Assembly (NCBI RefSeq): GCF_018310535.1
Contig: NZ_CP074102.1
Location: 5,766,001 to 5,830,000 of the forward strand
From: Streptomyces mirabilis
GTDB taxonomy: Bacteria > Actinomycetota > Actinomycetes > Streptomycetales > Streptomycetaceae
Direction of reading: 5' to 3'
Length of the DNA stretch: 64,000 nt
Both the position numbers and the translations under genes were made by a program. Positions 51,256 to 61,928 of the stretch are shown here, in pieces (within the stretch, counting starts at the first letter, position 1; each line of letters opens with the position of its first letter). The notes beneath the pieces were generated by a model. The model was not told the origin of the DNA and ran no database searches. It saw nothing but the letters and a program-made list of their open reading frames with translations.

Positions 51256-53894
51256 GCGGGCCCACCGTCCCCTCGGCGGCTTCTGCGACCTCTTCGCTCC
51301 CTGCACTCCCTTCGCCCCACGCGGCCTCCGCGCCGACGGATGCCACGCGGAGCACCCCGCGCTCCCGGAGTCGCCGAGCCGTGCACGCCGCCTCGGGAAA
51401 GCGGCTCGGCACCGCGCACCCCCGGGAGGAAGGGCCGACGGATCTGCGGCTCGTGCCGCCCGCGCTCGCGGCCTGGGTGACGGCGGCGGTGACGGTGGGC
51501 GCACCGCCCGGACGGGTCACAGCCGTGGTGGTGGGCTGCCTGGTCGTGGGCGGCGTGTTGCTGGCGGTGGGGCGGACCAAGGCGCGCAGGGTGACGGAGT
51601 ACGGCGCACGACCACTCCGTGCTTGGCCACGGGTCTCCGTCGCCGCCTCACTGCTCTGTGTCGCGGCGGCCGCCGCCTCCGCGGGGCTGCACGGGGCGGA
51701 TGCGCGCCGCGGCCCGATCCCGGCCCTGGCACGGCAGTACGCCCATGTGACCGCCGAGGTGGAGGTCACCTCCGACCCACGGCTCACCCGGCCTCGGATC
51801 AAGGGGGATCACGCGGCTCCCACGGCCGTGCTGCTCGACGCGGAGGTCCGGCGGGTGACGCGGGAGGGCGGAAACGGGGCTGTGGTGGCGACGCGCACGC
51901 CGGTGCTGGTGATCGTCGACGCGCATTCGCCGAGGGGCTCGCCTCGGCTGCCCGGCGGGCGCTCGCCCTGGCTGTCGCTGCTGCCGTCCACACGGTTGCG
52001 GGTGGCCGCGCGGCTTGCCCCCGCACTGTCGGGCGGGGATCGGATCGCGGCCGTGCTGCGCGTGCGGGGGAGCGGGCCGCCGGAGGTGGTGGGGCAGCCG
52101 TCCGGGCCGCAGCGGTTCGCCGGTCGGTTGCGCGAGGGCCTGCGGCAGGCGACCGACGGGCTGGAGTCGGACGCGAGGGCGCTGCTGCCGGGGCTGGTCG
52201 TGGGGGACACCTCACGGGTCACACCGGAGCTGGACGAGGCGTTCAAGGCGACGGACCTCACGCACCTGCTGGCGGTCAGCGGCGGCAACTTCACGATCTT
52301 GCTCGCACTGTTCGTCGGACCGCCGGGTCTCGCCCAGCGCGCCGAGCGGCGTGGCCTCGCACCTCGGCTCGGTATCCCGCTGCGGGCCACCGCCCTGCTC
52401 GGTGGTGCGGTCACGCTCGGCTTCGTGATCGTGTGCCGGCCGGACCCGAGCGTGCTGCGGGCCGCGGCCTGCGGATCGATCGCGCTGCTCGCCCTCGCGA
52501 CCGGCCGCCGCAGATCGTTGATCCCCGCCCTGGCCACGGCCGTACTGCTGCTGGTGCTGTACGACCCCTGGCTGTCACGGAGTTATGGCTTCCTGCTCTC
52601 CGTGCTGGCGACCGGCGCCCTGCTCACGCTCGCCCCACGGTGGAGTGCGGCGCTCCAGAGACGCCGGATGCCGCCGCGCCTGGCCGAGGCGCTGGCCGCC
52701 GCGGGAGCCGCACAGGCCCTGTGCGCGCCGGTCGTCGCGGTTCTGTCGGCCCGGGTGAGCCTGGTGGCGGTGCCGTGCAATCTGCTCGCGGAGTTCGCCG
52801 TCGCACCGGCCACGGTGCTGGGGTTCGCGACGCTGGCGACAGCGCCGGTCGTACCGCCGGTGGCCAAGGGGCTCGCGTGGTGCGCGAGTTGGCCGGCCCG
52901 GTGGATCGCCGACATCGCCCGGACCGGCGCCGCGCTGCCCGGCGGGGGAGTGGACTGGCCCGCGAGCTGGCCGGGGGCGCTGCTGCTCGCCCTGGTCACG
53001 ACGGTCGTCGTGCTCGTCGGCCGACGGCTCCTGAAGCATCCTTGGCTGAGCGGTGCCTGTGTCCTGGTGTTCCTGCTGGTCGTGGTGCAGCCTGCGCCGC
53101 TCACCAGGGTGATCACGGGATGGCCGCCGCCCGGCTGGCGGTTCGCGATGTGCGACGTGGGACAGGGCGATGCGATGGTGCTCGCGGCGGGCGACGACAC
53201 CGCCGTGGTGGTCGACGCGGGCCCCGATCCGGCGCTGGTCGACCACTGTCTGACCACGCTCGGCATCACCCGGATCCCGCTCGTCGTGCTGACGCATTTT
53301 CACGCCGACCATGTGGCGGGGCTGCCGGGGGTGCTGCGGGGGCGTGCGGTGGGGGCGATCGAGACGACGGGCTTCGCGGAGCCGCCGGACCAGGCCGAGT
53401 TCGTACGGAGGGAGGCGGCCGCACGGCACATCTCGGTGACGTCGGCCGTGGCGGGTGAAAGGCGGCGCATCGGCAGTCTCGACTGGCAGGTGCTGTGGCC
53501 GCCACCGAGCCCGGCGCCCACCCCGGACGGGCCGAACGACGCCAGCGTCGCCCTCCTCGTACGGTCGGCGGGGCTGCGGCTGCTGTTGCTCGGCGACCTC
53601 GAACCGCCGGCGCAGCAAGGGCTGCTGAGATCACCGGCGGCCGGGGAGCTGACGGCCGTGGACGTGCTCAAGGTCGCCCACCACGGCTCGGCCTACCAGG
53701 ACCCGGAGCTCATACGGAGGGTGGCCCCGCGGCTCGCCCTGATCTCGTGCGGCAGGGACAACCCGTACGGGCATCCCGCGCCCAGCACGGTCGCGGCGCT
53801 GCGCGTCGCGGGTGCCGTGGTGCTGCGGACGGACAAGGACGGGGCGCTGGCCGTCGTCGGTGCGGGCGGAGGGCTGAGCGTGGCGAGAGACTGA
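51252..53894 (+). CDS. comEC: ComEC/Rec2-family DNA channel protein
   Basis: 880-aa polytopic membrane protein. An N-terminal extracytoplasmic region (with VTSDPR, as in the ComEC DUF4131 domain), the Competence domain (about 300-580; TDLTHLLAVSGGNFTILLAL) with about 8-10 helices, and a C-terminal metallo-beta-lactamase-like domain (about 625-860; MCDVGQGDAMVLAAG, THFHADHVAGLPG, AHHGSAYQDP). The HxHxDH motif is complete. GTG 51252 overlaps the comEA stop (GTGA). Streptomyces are not usually naturally competent, so the role is open. Confidence 0.94.
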   Translation: MSGPTVPSAASATSSLPALPSPHAASAPTDATRSTPRSRSRRAVHAASGKRLGTAHPREEGPTDLRLVPPALAAWVTAAVTVGAPPGRVTAVVVGCLVVGGVLLAVGRTKARRVTEYGARPLRAWPRVSVAASLLCVAAAAASAGLHGADARRGPIPALARQYAHVTAEVEVTSDPRLTRPRIKGDHAAPTAVLLDAEVRRVTREGGNGAVVATRTPVLVIVDAHSPRGSPRLPGGRSPWLSLLPSTRLRVAARLAPALSGGDRIAAVLRVRGSGPPEVVGQPSGPQRFAGRLREGLRQATDGLESDARALLPGLVVGDTSRVTPELDEAFKATDLTHLLAVSGGNFTILLALFVGPPGLAQRAERRGLAPRLGIPLRATALLGGAVTLGFVIVCRPDPSVLRAAACGSIALLALATGRRRSLIPALATAVLLLVLYDPWLSRSYGFLLSVLATGALLTLAPRWSAALQRRRMPPRLAEALAAAGAAQALCAPVVAVLSARVSLVAVPCNLLAEFAVAPATVLGFATLATAPVVPPVAKGLAWCASWPARWIADIARTGAALPGGGVDWPASWPGALLLALVTTVVVLVGRRLLKHPWLSGACVLVFLLVVVQPAPLTRVITGWPPPGWRFAMCDVGQGDAMVLAAGDDTAVVVDAGPDPALVDHCLTTLGITRIPLVVLTHFHADHVAGLPGVLRGRAVGAIETTGFAEPPDQAEFVRREAAARHISVTSAVAGERRRIGSLDWQVLWPPPSPAPTPDGPNDASVALLVRSAGLRLLLLGDLEPPAQQGLLRSPAAGELTAVDVLKVAHHGSAYQDPELIRRVAPRLALISCGRDNPYGHPAPSTVAALRVAGAVVLRTDKDGALAVVGAGGGLSVARD

Positions 53895-53898
53895 GGGT

Positions 53899-54726
53899 AT
53901 GAATTCCGCACAGGCCGATGCCTACCTCCGCCGGATCGGCGCCCATCACCCCGCGTGGCCCACTTCAGGTGTGCTGCGCGACCTGCACCTTCGCCATCAG
54001 AAGGCGGTGCCGTTCGAGAACCTGTCGATCCATCTGGGTGAGGAGATCGTGCTGGAGGAGAAGCGGCTGCTGGACAAGGTGGTGGGCAGGCGCAGGGGTG
54101 GCTTCTGCTACGAACTGAACGGGGCGTTCGGGGCGTTGCTCGGGGCGCTGGGCTTCGACGTCACGCTGCTCGCGGGGCGGGTGTACGGGGAGGAGGGGCG
54201 GCTCGGGATCCCGTACGACCATCTCGCGCTGCGGGTGCGGACGGTGGACGGGGGCGACTGGCTGGCGGACGTCGGGTTCGGGGCGCACAGTCACTATCCG
54301 CTGGCTTTCGGGGCGAGGACCGAACAGGTTGACCCGGGCGGCACGTTCAGGGTGCTCGAGGCGGGGCCGGACGCGGCGGGGGTGCGGGGCGTCGGCGGGC
54401 GGCGGGAGGCCGAGGACCTGGACGTCATCCGGGACGGTGGCCCGCAGTACCGCCTGGAGGTGCGGCCGCGGGTACTGGGTGACTTCGTCGCCGGGGCCTG
54501 GTGGAACAGCACCTCGCCGAAGTCGCATTTCACGCGGTCACTGGTCTGTTCGCGGGTGACGGAGGACGGAGGGCGGATCACGCTCAGCGGTCGGAAGCTG
54601 ACGGCGACGGCGCCGGACGGGACGAAAGAGGTGTCGGAACTGACAACGGACGAGGAGGTGTTGGCGCTCTACCGGGAGCGCTTCGGGATCGAGCTGGACC
54701 GGGTGCCGGAGGTGCGGAAGGGCTGA
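53899..54726 (+). CDS. nat: Arylamine N-acetyltransferase
   Basis: 275-aa NAT enzyme that transfers acetyl from acetyl-CoA to arylamines or related amines; some actinomycete NATs act in natural product synthesis. Cys-His-Asp triad: Cys70 (RRGGFCYELNG), His108 (YDHLALRV), Asp124 (ADVGFGAH). N-terminal NSAQADAYLRRIG and VPFENLSIHLG are typical. ATG 53899 follows gaggg, overlapping the comEC stop region (TGA 53892-53894), so it may be in the comE unit. Confidence 0.93.
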   Translation: MNSAQADAYLRRIGAHHPAWPTSGVLRDLHLRHQKAVPFENLSIHLGEEIVLEEKRLLDKVVGRRRGGFCYELNGAFGALLGALGFDVTLLAGRVYGEEGRLGIPYDHLALRVRTVDGGDWLADVGFGAHSHYPLAFGARTEQVDPGGTFRVLEAGPDAAGVRGVGGRREAEDLDVIRDGGPQYRLEVRPRVLGDFVAGAWWNSTSPKSHFTRSLVCSRVTEDGGRITLSGRKLTATAPDGTKEVSELTTDEEVLALYRERFGIELDRVPEVRKG

Positions 54727-54754
54727 ATCCGGCGTACCGGAGGAGCGGTCGGCG

Positions 54755-54983
54755 ATGCATGTGGTGATCGACGCGGCGTCCATCGACACCAACATGCGGC
54801 GTCCATCGACATCAACGTCACGATGCGCGACGACCATCTGAGGACGGCGGGCATCCTGCACCGGGACGACTTCACGGTGAGCCGGCAGACGATGCTCGCG
54901 CGTGGCATCGCGGTGGTCGGAACGAGCGCCAGGAAACGAGCGTCAGGATCGAGCTGGACGTGCGGATCGTTGAGAACGGCTGA
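54755..54983 (+). pseudogene. Degenerate YceI-like relic
   Basis: From ATG 54755 the frame gives HVVIDAASIDTN, as in YceI-family proteins. It then shifts to IDINVTMRDDHLRTAGILHRDDF (like the family's RDxHLRS/DF block) in a second frame, and ends RIELDVRIVENG-stop in a third frame, close to the family C-terminus. The word gcgtccatcgaca is duplicated near the first break (54779 and 54800). The middle of the domain is missing. This fills most of the 298 bp before the next gene. Weak similarity, so tentative. Confidence 0.5.
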
Positions 54984-55024
54984 CCCCGGCGTCGGCTCTG
55001 TCCGGCGTAGCGGAAAATGTCCCC

Positions 55025-55270
55025 GTGAGCGATGTGAGACATGTGCTGGTGCTGCCCGACCGCGATGCCGCGGAAGAGGCGGCGGAGGTGATAGGTGACC
55101 GGTTCGGGCTCGACGAGGAGCCGCAGCTCGTCAGGGACGCGCTGGCCGGTGAGGACGACGCCGAGGACGCGCAGTGGCTGGTGGTCCTGACGGATCCCGG
55201 GGAGCGGCTCGATCCGAAGGAGCTGGACGAGTTCGCGGGGGAGTGGGACGGCTGGCGCGAGGAGCCGTAG
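55025..55270 (+). CDS. Hypothetical acidic protein, 81 aa
   Basis: Short soluble protein, net acidic, with HVLVLPDRDAAEEAAEVIGDRF and AQWLVVLTDPGERLDPKELDEFAGEWDGW: two beta strands and helices, no known domain. GTG 55025 follows a weak gcggaa. It lies between a YceI-like relic and holA. Similar small proteins occur next to holA in Streptomyces, as far as I recall. Confidence 0.72.
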   Translation: MSDVRHVLVLPDRDAAEEAAEVIGDRFGLDEEPQLVRDALAGEDDAEDAQWLVVLTDPGERLDPKELDEFAGEWDGWREEP

Positions 55271-55349
55271 CGCTCTGCCGGCGGCGGGGCCGGTCGTGCG
55301 GGTTCCCGTGCGGGACGCGTTGTCAGTGGCGCGTGGGATGCTTTCGGTG

Positions 55350-56336
55350 ATGGCCAAGAAGACCGCTCAAGACGACCCTCTCGCCCCCGTCACGCTTGCC
55401 GTGGGCCAGGAGGACCTCCTGCTCGACCGTGCCGTGCAGGAGGTGGTGGCCGCCGCCAGGGCCGCCGACGCCGACACGGACGTACGGGACCTCACTCCGG
55501 ACCAGCTGCAGCCCGGCACGCTGGCCGAGCTCACGAGTCCCTCGCTCTTCTCCGAGCGCAAGGTCGTGGTCGTACGCAATGCGCAGGATCTGTCGGCCGA
55601 CACCGTCAAGGACGTGAAGGCGTACCTGGACGCGCCGGCCGAGGAGATCACCCTCGTGCTGCTGCACGCCGGTGGGGCCAAGGGCAAGGGGCTCCTCGAC
55701 GCCGCGCGCAAGGTGGGGGCTCGGGAGGTGGCGTGCCCCAAGATGACGAAGCCTGCGGACCGGCTGGCGTTCGTGCGCGGCGAGTTCCGGGCGCTCGGGA
55801 GATCGGCCGCGCCGGAGGCGTGCCAGGCGCTGGTCGACTCGATCGGGAGTGACCTGCGGGAGCTGGCGTCCGCGGTGTCTCAGCTGACCGCGGATGTCGA
55901 GGGGACGATCGACGAGGCCATTGTCGGGCGGTACTACACCGGGCGGGCCGAGGCGTCGAGCTTCACCGTGGCCGACCGGGCCGTGGAGGGGCGGGCCGCG
56001 GAGGCGTTGGAGGCGTTGCGGTGGTCTTTGTCGACCGGGGTCGCGCCCGTCCTGATCACCAGTGCGTTGGCTCAGGGGGTGCGGGCGATCGGGAAGCTGT
56101 CCTCCGCGCGCGGGGGGCGGCCGGCCGATCTTGCTCGTGAGCTGGGGATGCCGCCGTGGAAGATCGATCGGGTGCGGCAGCAGATGCGGGGGTGGACGCC
56201 GGACGGTATCGCGGTTGCCCTGCGGGCGGTCGCCGATGCCGATGCCGGGGTGAAGGGCGGGGGAGATGATCCCGAGTACGCGCTGGAGAAGGCGGTCGTA
56301 GCGATCGCTCGGGCGGCTCGGTCTGGTCGGGGCTAG
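55350..56336 (+). CDS. holA: DNA polymerase III subunit delta
   Basis: 328-aa HolA, clamp-loader subunit that opens the beta ring. Marks: VGQEDLLLDRAVQEV, SLFSERKVVVVRNAQDL, AVSQLTADV-type block, IDEAIVGRYYTGRAEASSFTVADRAVEG and MPPWKIDRVRQQMRGW. ATG 55350 is favoured over 55296 by family start; GATGCT (55338-55343) ends 6 nt before it, consistent with a leaderless start. Downstream come Streptomyces intergenic repeats. Confidence 0.94.
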   Translation: MAKKTAQDDPLAPVTLAVGQEDLLLDRAVQEVVAAARAADADTDVRDLTPDQLQPGTLAELTSPSLFSERKVVVVRNAQDLSADTVKDVKAYLDAPAEEITLVLLHAGGAKGKGLLDAARKVGAREVACPKMTKPADRLAFVRGEFRALGRSAAPEACQALVDSIGSDLRELASAVSQLTADVEGTIDEAIVGRYYTGRAEASSFTVADRAVEGRAAEALEALRWSLSTGVAPVLITSALAQGVRAIGKLSSARGGRPADLARELGMPPWKIDRVRQQMRGWTPDGIAVALRAVADADAGVKGGGDDPEYALEKAVVAIARAARSGRG

Positions 56337-56754
56337 CGCGCGGCTGGGCTGAGCCCGTGTTCTTCCGCCCCCGCCGCCCCTACCTACCCCTCCCCCAAGC
56401 TCTCGGCTTCGCTCGAGCAGGGGGACCCCCATCATCCGCAGCCTGGGGGCTCCGCCCCCAGGCCCCCGGGGTGCGTTCCTCGGCTGCGAGCCGGTGGGGG
56501 CCGGTCGCGCAGTTCCCCGCGCCCCTGGGGCGGGGCTTCGCCCCGATTTCCCCTGTCCACGCCAAAGGCCCCGCTCGCTCTCCTGGGGAAGGAGGGGGAG
56601 CGGGGCCCTTGGGTCACGATGGTGGATCCACGCCCGCGTGGCGAACGCAGGCCGCGCGTGGGTCCGGGGGTGCCGGTCAGGAGCGGAAGAGAGGGCCCGC
56701 TTGGTCCTTTCCGGCGGTCAAGTCAGGGGTTGAGCCCGATGGGGCCCAGCCGAC
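56337..56754. repeat. Intergenic region with three Streptomyces repeat hairpins
   Basis: 418 bp without a gene. Contains ctcccccaagctc-aagctcggctt-like hairpin (56390-56430), cctgggggctccgcccccagg-type palindrome (56442-56462), and a copy of the ggttcgcgcagttcccc repeat with its cttcgcccc hairpin (about 56480-56550). A ggccccgctc/gagcggggcc hairpin (56567-56576/56598-56607) closes the convergent rpsT gene. Confidence 0.8.
56567..56607 (-). terminator. Terminator of rpsT
   Basis: 10-bp stem ggccccgctc (56567-56576) with gagcggggcc (56598-56607), about 150 bp after the rpsT stop on the minus strand. The tail on that side is short. Confidence 0.6.
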
Positions 56755-57021
56755 TCAGCCCTTGAGGGAAGCGACCTTCGAAGCAAGCGCCGACTTCTTG
56801 TTGGCGGCCTGGTTCTTGTGGATGACGCCCTTCGAGACGGCCTTGTCGAGCTGGCGCGACGCAGCGCGCGTGTACTCGGTGGCCTTCTCGACGTCACCCG
56901 CGGCAGCGGCCTCGCGGGCCTTGCGGATCGCGGTCTTCAGGGAGGACTTGACCGACTTGTTGCGCAGTCGAGCCTTCTCGTTGGTCTTGATCCGCTTGAT
57001 CTGGGACTTGATGTTCGCCAC
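56755..57021 (-). CDS. rpsT: 30S ribosomal protein S20
   Basis: 88-aa S20, an early-assembling 16S rRNA-binding protein: [38 protein letters not shown] with the Lys/Arg-rich C-terminus [23 protein letters not shown] 57021 start; aaagg lies upstream. Divergent from lepA. In E. coli and others S20 regulates its own translation; nothing specific is visible here. Confidence 0.97.
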   Translation of the reverse strand: MANIKSQIKRIKTNEKARLRNKSVKSSLKTAIRKAREAAAAGDVEKATEYTRAASRQLDKAVSKGVIHKNQAANKKSALASKVASLKG

Positions 57022-57127
57022 GAATGAGCCTTTACAGGTTCAGGCGCGCGAGACAGCACGTCTCACTCGCCGTTTGATTTCCTTAGGTGTGTGCCTCCTG
57101 CAGAGAGGGCACGAGACACAGCCACCC

Positions 57128-57157
57128 AGGCTACCAGTAGCCGTACGACCGGCCCAA
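57128..57157 (-). promoter_or_regulatory. Candidate rpsT promoter
   Basis: On the minus strand TTGGGC (57157-57152) and TAGCCT (57133-57128) lie 18 bp apart, about 107 nt before the rpsT start. Moderate match. Confidence 0.4.
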
Positions 57158-57246
57158 ACCGGTCGCAGCTTCCCACCCGTGGGACCATGGAGCCTACGTA
57201 TCGATCCGACCCGAGGCGACAGGCGCCTCAAGAGACAGGACCCTGC

Positions 57247-59115
<1,869 letters not shown>

Positions 59116-59250
59116 CCACCTGTTACCCCCAGAAACTCGGGCACAATGCGGGCTCGTCGCGCCTCGGCGCGGCGAGCCCGTACGCGTGCGTAGGGTCGCT
59201 CTCTGTAGGAAATGACAGTCCGCCGCCTCTTACGCACTGGCCGGACGCGC

Positions 59251-59256
59251 CTTACT
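59251..59256 (+). promoter_or_regulatory. -10 element upstream of the acyl-CoA ligase gene
   Basis: TACTCT at 59251-59256, with a poor TTACGC 17 bp upstream. The start of the gene is about 120 nt further down, leaving a leader with a palindrome. Confidence 0.4.
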
Positions 59257-59272
59257 CTGATCTCTGCTCGAT

Positions 59273-59287
59273 GGTTACTCGCGAGTT
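59273..59287. promoter_or_regulatory. Candidate operator TTACTCGCGAGTTAA
   Basis: A 10-bp perfect palindrome ACTCGCGAGT (59275-59284) with near-symmetric TT/TAA flanks, just after the -10 element. TetR-type fatty-acid regulators use such spaced inverted repeats upstream of fadD genes; the regulator is not in this window. Confidence 0.4.
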
Positions 59288-59376
59288 AAACAACAGCCGA
59301 ACCAGCCAGCCGCACAGCAACAGTCAGCAGTCGGTCGAGCCAGACGCACGCACTGTCGCGGGCCCCGGAGGATGTC

Positions 59377-61251
59377 GTGAGCGACACACAGACCCTGATC
59401 GAGAACCGTCCGCCGTCCGTGGCGGCCCTCTTCCTGGAGCGCGTGGCGGCTACGCCGAACGCCGAGGCCTACCGCTACCCGGTCCACCCCGCCTCAGGTG
59501 AGGGCTCGGACGAGTGGAAGGCGCTGAGCTGGGCGCAGGCCGCCGAGCGGGTTTACGCCGTCGCGGCCGGACTGATCGAACTGGGCGTACAGCCGGAACA
59601 GCGCGTCGCGCTCGCCTCCTCCACCCGGGTCGAGTGGATCCTCGCCGACCTCGGCATCATGTGCGCGGGCGCGGCCACGACGACGATCTACCCGCAGACG
59701 AACGCCGAGGAGTCGGCGTTCATCCTCTCCGACTCCGACAGCAAGGTCCTGATCGCGGAGGACGCGGCCCAGCTCGCCAAGGCGCGGGAGAAGCGTGCCG
59801 AGCTGCCCGAACTCACCCACATCGTCGTCATCGACCCGGCGGGCGTCGAGACCGGCGACGGGGTGCTCACCCTCGCCGAACTGGAGACGCGCGGTGCCGC
59901 GTACCTGGAGAAGAACCCCGAACTGATCAAGGAGCGCGTCGGCGCGATCACCGCCGACCAGCTCGCCACCCTCATCTACACCTCGGGTACCACCGGCCGC
60001 CCCAAGGGCGTGCGCCTCCCGCACGACAACTGGTCGTACATGGCGAAGGCCATCGCCTCGACCGGGCTGCTCGGCCCCGACGACGTGCAGTACCTGTGGC
60101 TGCCGCTCGCCCACGTCTTCGGCAAGGTGCTCACCTCCGGCCAGATCGAGGTCGGGCACGTGACCGCCGTCGACGGTCGCGTCGACAAGATCATCGAGAA
60201 TCTGCCGGTCGTGCAGCCGACGTACATGGCGGCCGTCCCGCGCATCTTCGAGAAGGTCTACAACGGGGTCGCGGCCAAGGCACGGGCCGGCGGCGGCGCC
60301 AAGTACAAGATCTTCCAGTGGGCCGCCGAGGTCTCCCGCGAGTACGCGAAGGCCAGCCAGGACAACTTCCGCCGCACCGGCACAGCCGCCGTGCCCTTCG
60401 GGCTGGGCGCCAAGCACAAGGTCGCGGACGCGCTCGTCTTCGCCAAGATCCGTGAGGCCTTCGGCGGCCGGCTGCGCGCCTGCGTCTCCGGCTCCGCCGC
60501 GCTCGCCCCCGAGATCGGCTACTTCTTCGCGGGCGCCGGTATCCACATTCTCGAGGGGTACGGCCTCACGGAGTCCTCCGCCGCCTCCTTCGTGAACCCC
60601 GGCGAGGCGTACCGCACCGGCACGGTCGGCAAGCCGTTGCCGGGCACGGAGGTGCGCATCGCGGACGACGGCGAGATCCTGCTGCGCAGCCCCGGCATCA
60701 TGGAGGGCTACCACGGGCTGCCCGAGAAGACCGCCGAGGTGCTGGAGGCGGACGGCTGGTTCCACACCGGAGACATCGGTGAGCTGTCGCCCGACGGGTA
60801 CCTGCGCATCACCGACCGCAAGAAGGACCTCATCAAGACGTCCGGCGGCAAGTACATCGCGCCCGCCGAGGTCGAGGGCCAGTTCAAGGCCGTCTGCCCC
60901 TACGTCTCCAACATCCTCGTGCACGGCGCCGACCGGAACTTCTGCACCGCCCTCATCGCCCTGGACGAACCGTCCATCCTGGAGTGGGCGAAGGAGAACG
61001 GGCTGGAGGGCAAGTCGTACGCCGAGGTCGTCGCGGCCCCTGCCACGGTCGCTCTCGTCGAGGGGTACGTCAAGGAACTCAACGAGGGGCTCCAGCGGTG
61101 GCAGACCATCAAGAAGTTCCGGTTGCTGCCGCGGGATCTCGATGTGGAGCACGGGGAGATCACGCCGAGTCTGAAGTTGAAGCGGCCGGTTGTGGAGCGG
61201 GAGTACAAGGGGCTCATTGAGGAGATGTACGCGGGTTCTCGGGAAGCGTGA
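59377..61251 (+). CDS. Long-chain fatty-acid-CoA ligase (FadD-like)
   Basis: 624-aa AMP-forming ligase: fatty acid + ATP + CoA to acyl-CoA, for lipid turnover. ANL motifs: YTSGTTGRPKG (P-loop A3), YGLTESSA (A5), GWFHTGDIGELSPDGYLRITDRKKDLIKTSGG (A7-A10). The GTG at 59377 has ggagg 5-9 nt upstream and a good leader. C-terminal length is as in FadD15. A candidate operator lies in its leader. Confidence 0.94.
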   Translation: MSDTQTLIENRPPSVAALFLERVAATPNAEAYRYPVHPASGEGSDEWKALSWAQAAERVYAVAAGLIELGVQPEQRVALASSTRVEWILADLGIMCAGAATTTIYPQTNAEESAFILSDSDSKVLIAEDAAQLAKAREKRAELPELTHIVVIDPAGVETGDGVLTLAELETRGAAYLEKNPELIKERVGAITADQLATLIYTSGTTGRPKGVRLPHDNWSYMAKAIASTGLLGPDDVQYLWLPLAHVFGKVLTSGQIEVGHVTAVDGRVDKIIENLPVVQPTYMAAVPRIFEKVYNGVAAKARAGGGAKYKIFQWAAEVSREYAKASQDNFRRTGTAAVPFGLGAKHKVADALVFAKIREAFGGRLRACVSGSAALAPEIGYFFAGAGIHILEGYGLTESSAASFVNPGEAYRTGTVGKPLPGTEVRIADDGEILLRSPGIMEGYHGLPEKTAEVLEADGWFHTGDIGELSPDGYLRITDRKKDLIKTSGGKYIAPAEVEGQFKAVCPYVSNILVHGADRNFCTALIALDEPSILEWAKENGLEGKSYAEVVAAPATVALVEGYVKELNEGLQRWQTIKKFRLLPRDLDVEHGEITPSLKLKRPVVEREYKGLIEEMYAGSREA

Positions 61252-61263
61252 GGCTGTTCGTTG

Positions 61264-61345
61264 TCGGCTGCGGGTGTGTGGGGGCTGGTCGCGCCCACGC
61301 GGCGGAGCCGCATATGTCGCGGCCCCGCGCCCCTAAAGGGCGCGG
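61264..61345. repeat. Diverged copy of the intergenic repeat after the acyl-CoA ligase
   Basis: ggctgcgggtgtgtggggg-ctggtcgcgc, as in the copies near 15729 and 56480, but interrupted by a cgcggcggagccgcatatgt-type hairpin before gcgcccct. The ccgcgccc (61325-61332) / gggcgcgg (61338-61345) stem reaches the end of the response-regulator gene. Confidence 0.75.
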
Positions 61346-61917
61346 TTGCCGCTCAGCCCTGCCACCAGGCTCTGCAGTTCTCGGACCTGCCTCCGTAGGT
61401 CGGAAAGGTCCGGGGGGTCCTCGGACGACAAGCGCTTCTCCAAGGCCGCAAGCCGCGTGCTGATCTGGGCCGCGTGGGTGTGTTCCTGGGTCAGTAGGCG
61501 TTCCAGCTGCTGGTTCTTGCGGTGGAGGTCCAGGAAGACCGTGACCTTGGCGCGCAGGACCCAGGGGTCGAAGGGCTTGGTCAGGTAGTCGGCGGCGCCG
61601 GTGGCGTAGCCGCGGAAGGCGTAGCCCGCGTCGGCGTCGGTGCCGGTCAGGAAGATGATCGGGACGTCCTTGGTCTGGTCGAGCCGCTTGATGTTGGCGG
61701 CGGTCTCGAAGCCGTCCATGCCGGGCATGCGGATGTCGAGGAGGACGACGGCGAAGCGTTGCCTGAGCAGCGCCTTCATCGCCTCCTCGCCCGAACGCGC
61801 ACGTACGAGCGGCTCGTTGAGGGACCCCAGGACGGCCTCCAGCGCGATCAGGTTGTCCTCCATGTCGTCGACCAGGAGGATGCTGGCGCGCTCGTAGGTC
61901 GTTTCCTCAGCGCTCAT
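61333..61917 (-). CDS. Response regulator with coiled-coil tail (OsaB-like)
   Basis: 194 aa: receiver domain (about 10-130; ILLVDDMEDNLIALEAVL, LLDIRMPGMDG with the phosphoacceptor Asp, FLTGTDAD, YLTKPFDPWVL) followed by a coiled-coil tail (RKNQQLERLL..., RLAALEKRL) and no DNA-binding domain. This layout matches OsaB of Streptomyces osmotic-stress signalling. ATG 61917 is favoured: gagga lies 8 nt upstream. An earlier ATG at 61932 overlaps the kinase stop. The cognate kinase is just upstream. Confidence 0.88.
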   Translation of the reverse strand: MSAEETTYERASILLVDDMEDNLIALEAVLGSLNEPLVRARSGEEAMKALLRQRFAVVLLDIRMPGMDGFETAANIKRLDQTKDVPIIFLTGTDADAGYAFRGYATGAADYLTKPFDPWVLRAKVTVFLDLHRKNQQLERLLTQEHTHAAQISTRLAALEKRLSSEDPPDLSDLRRQVRELQSLVAGLSGNRAL

Positions 61918-61928
61918 GGTGACTGTCC

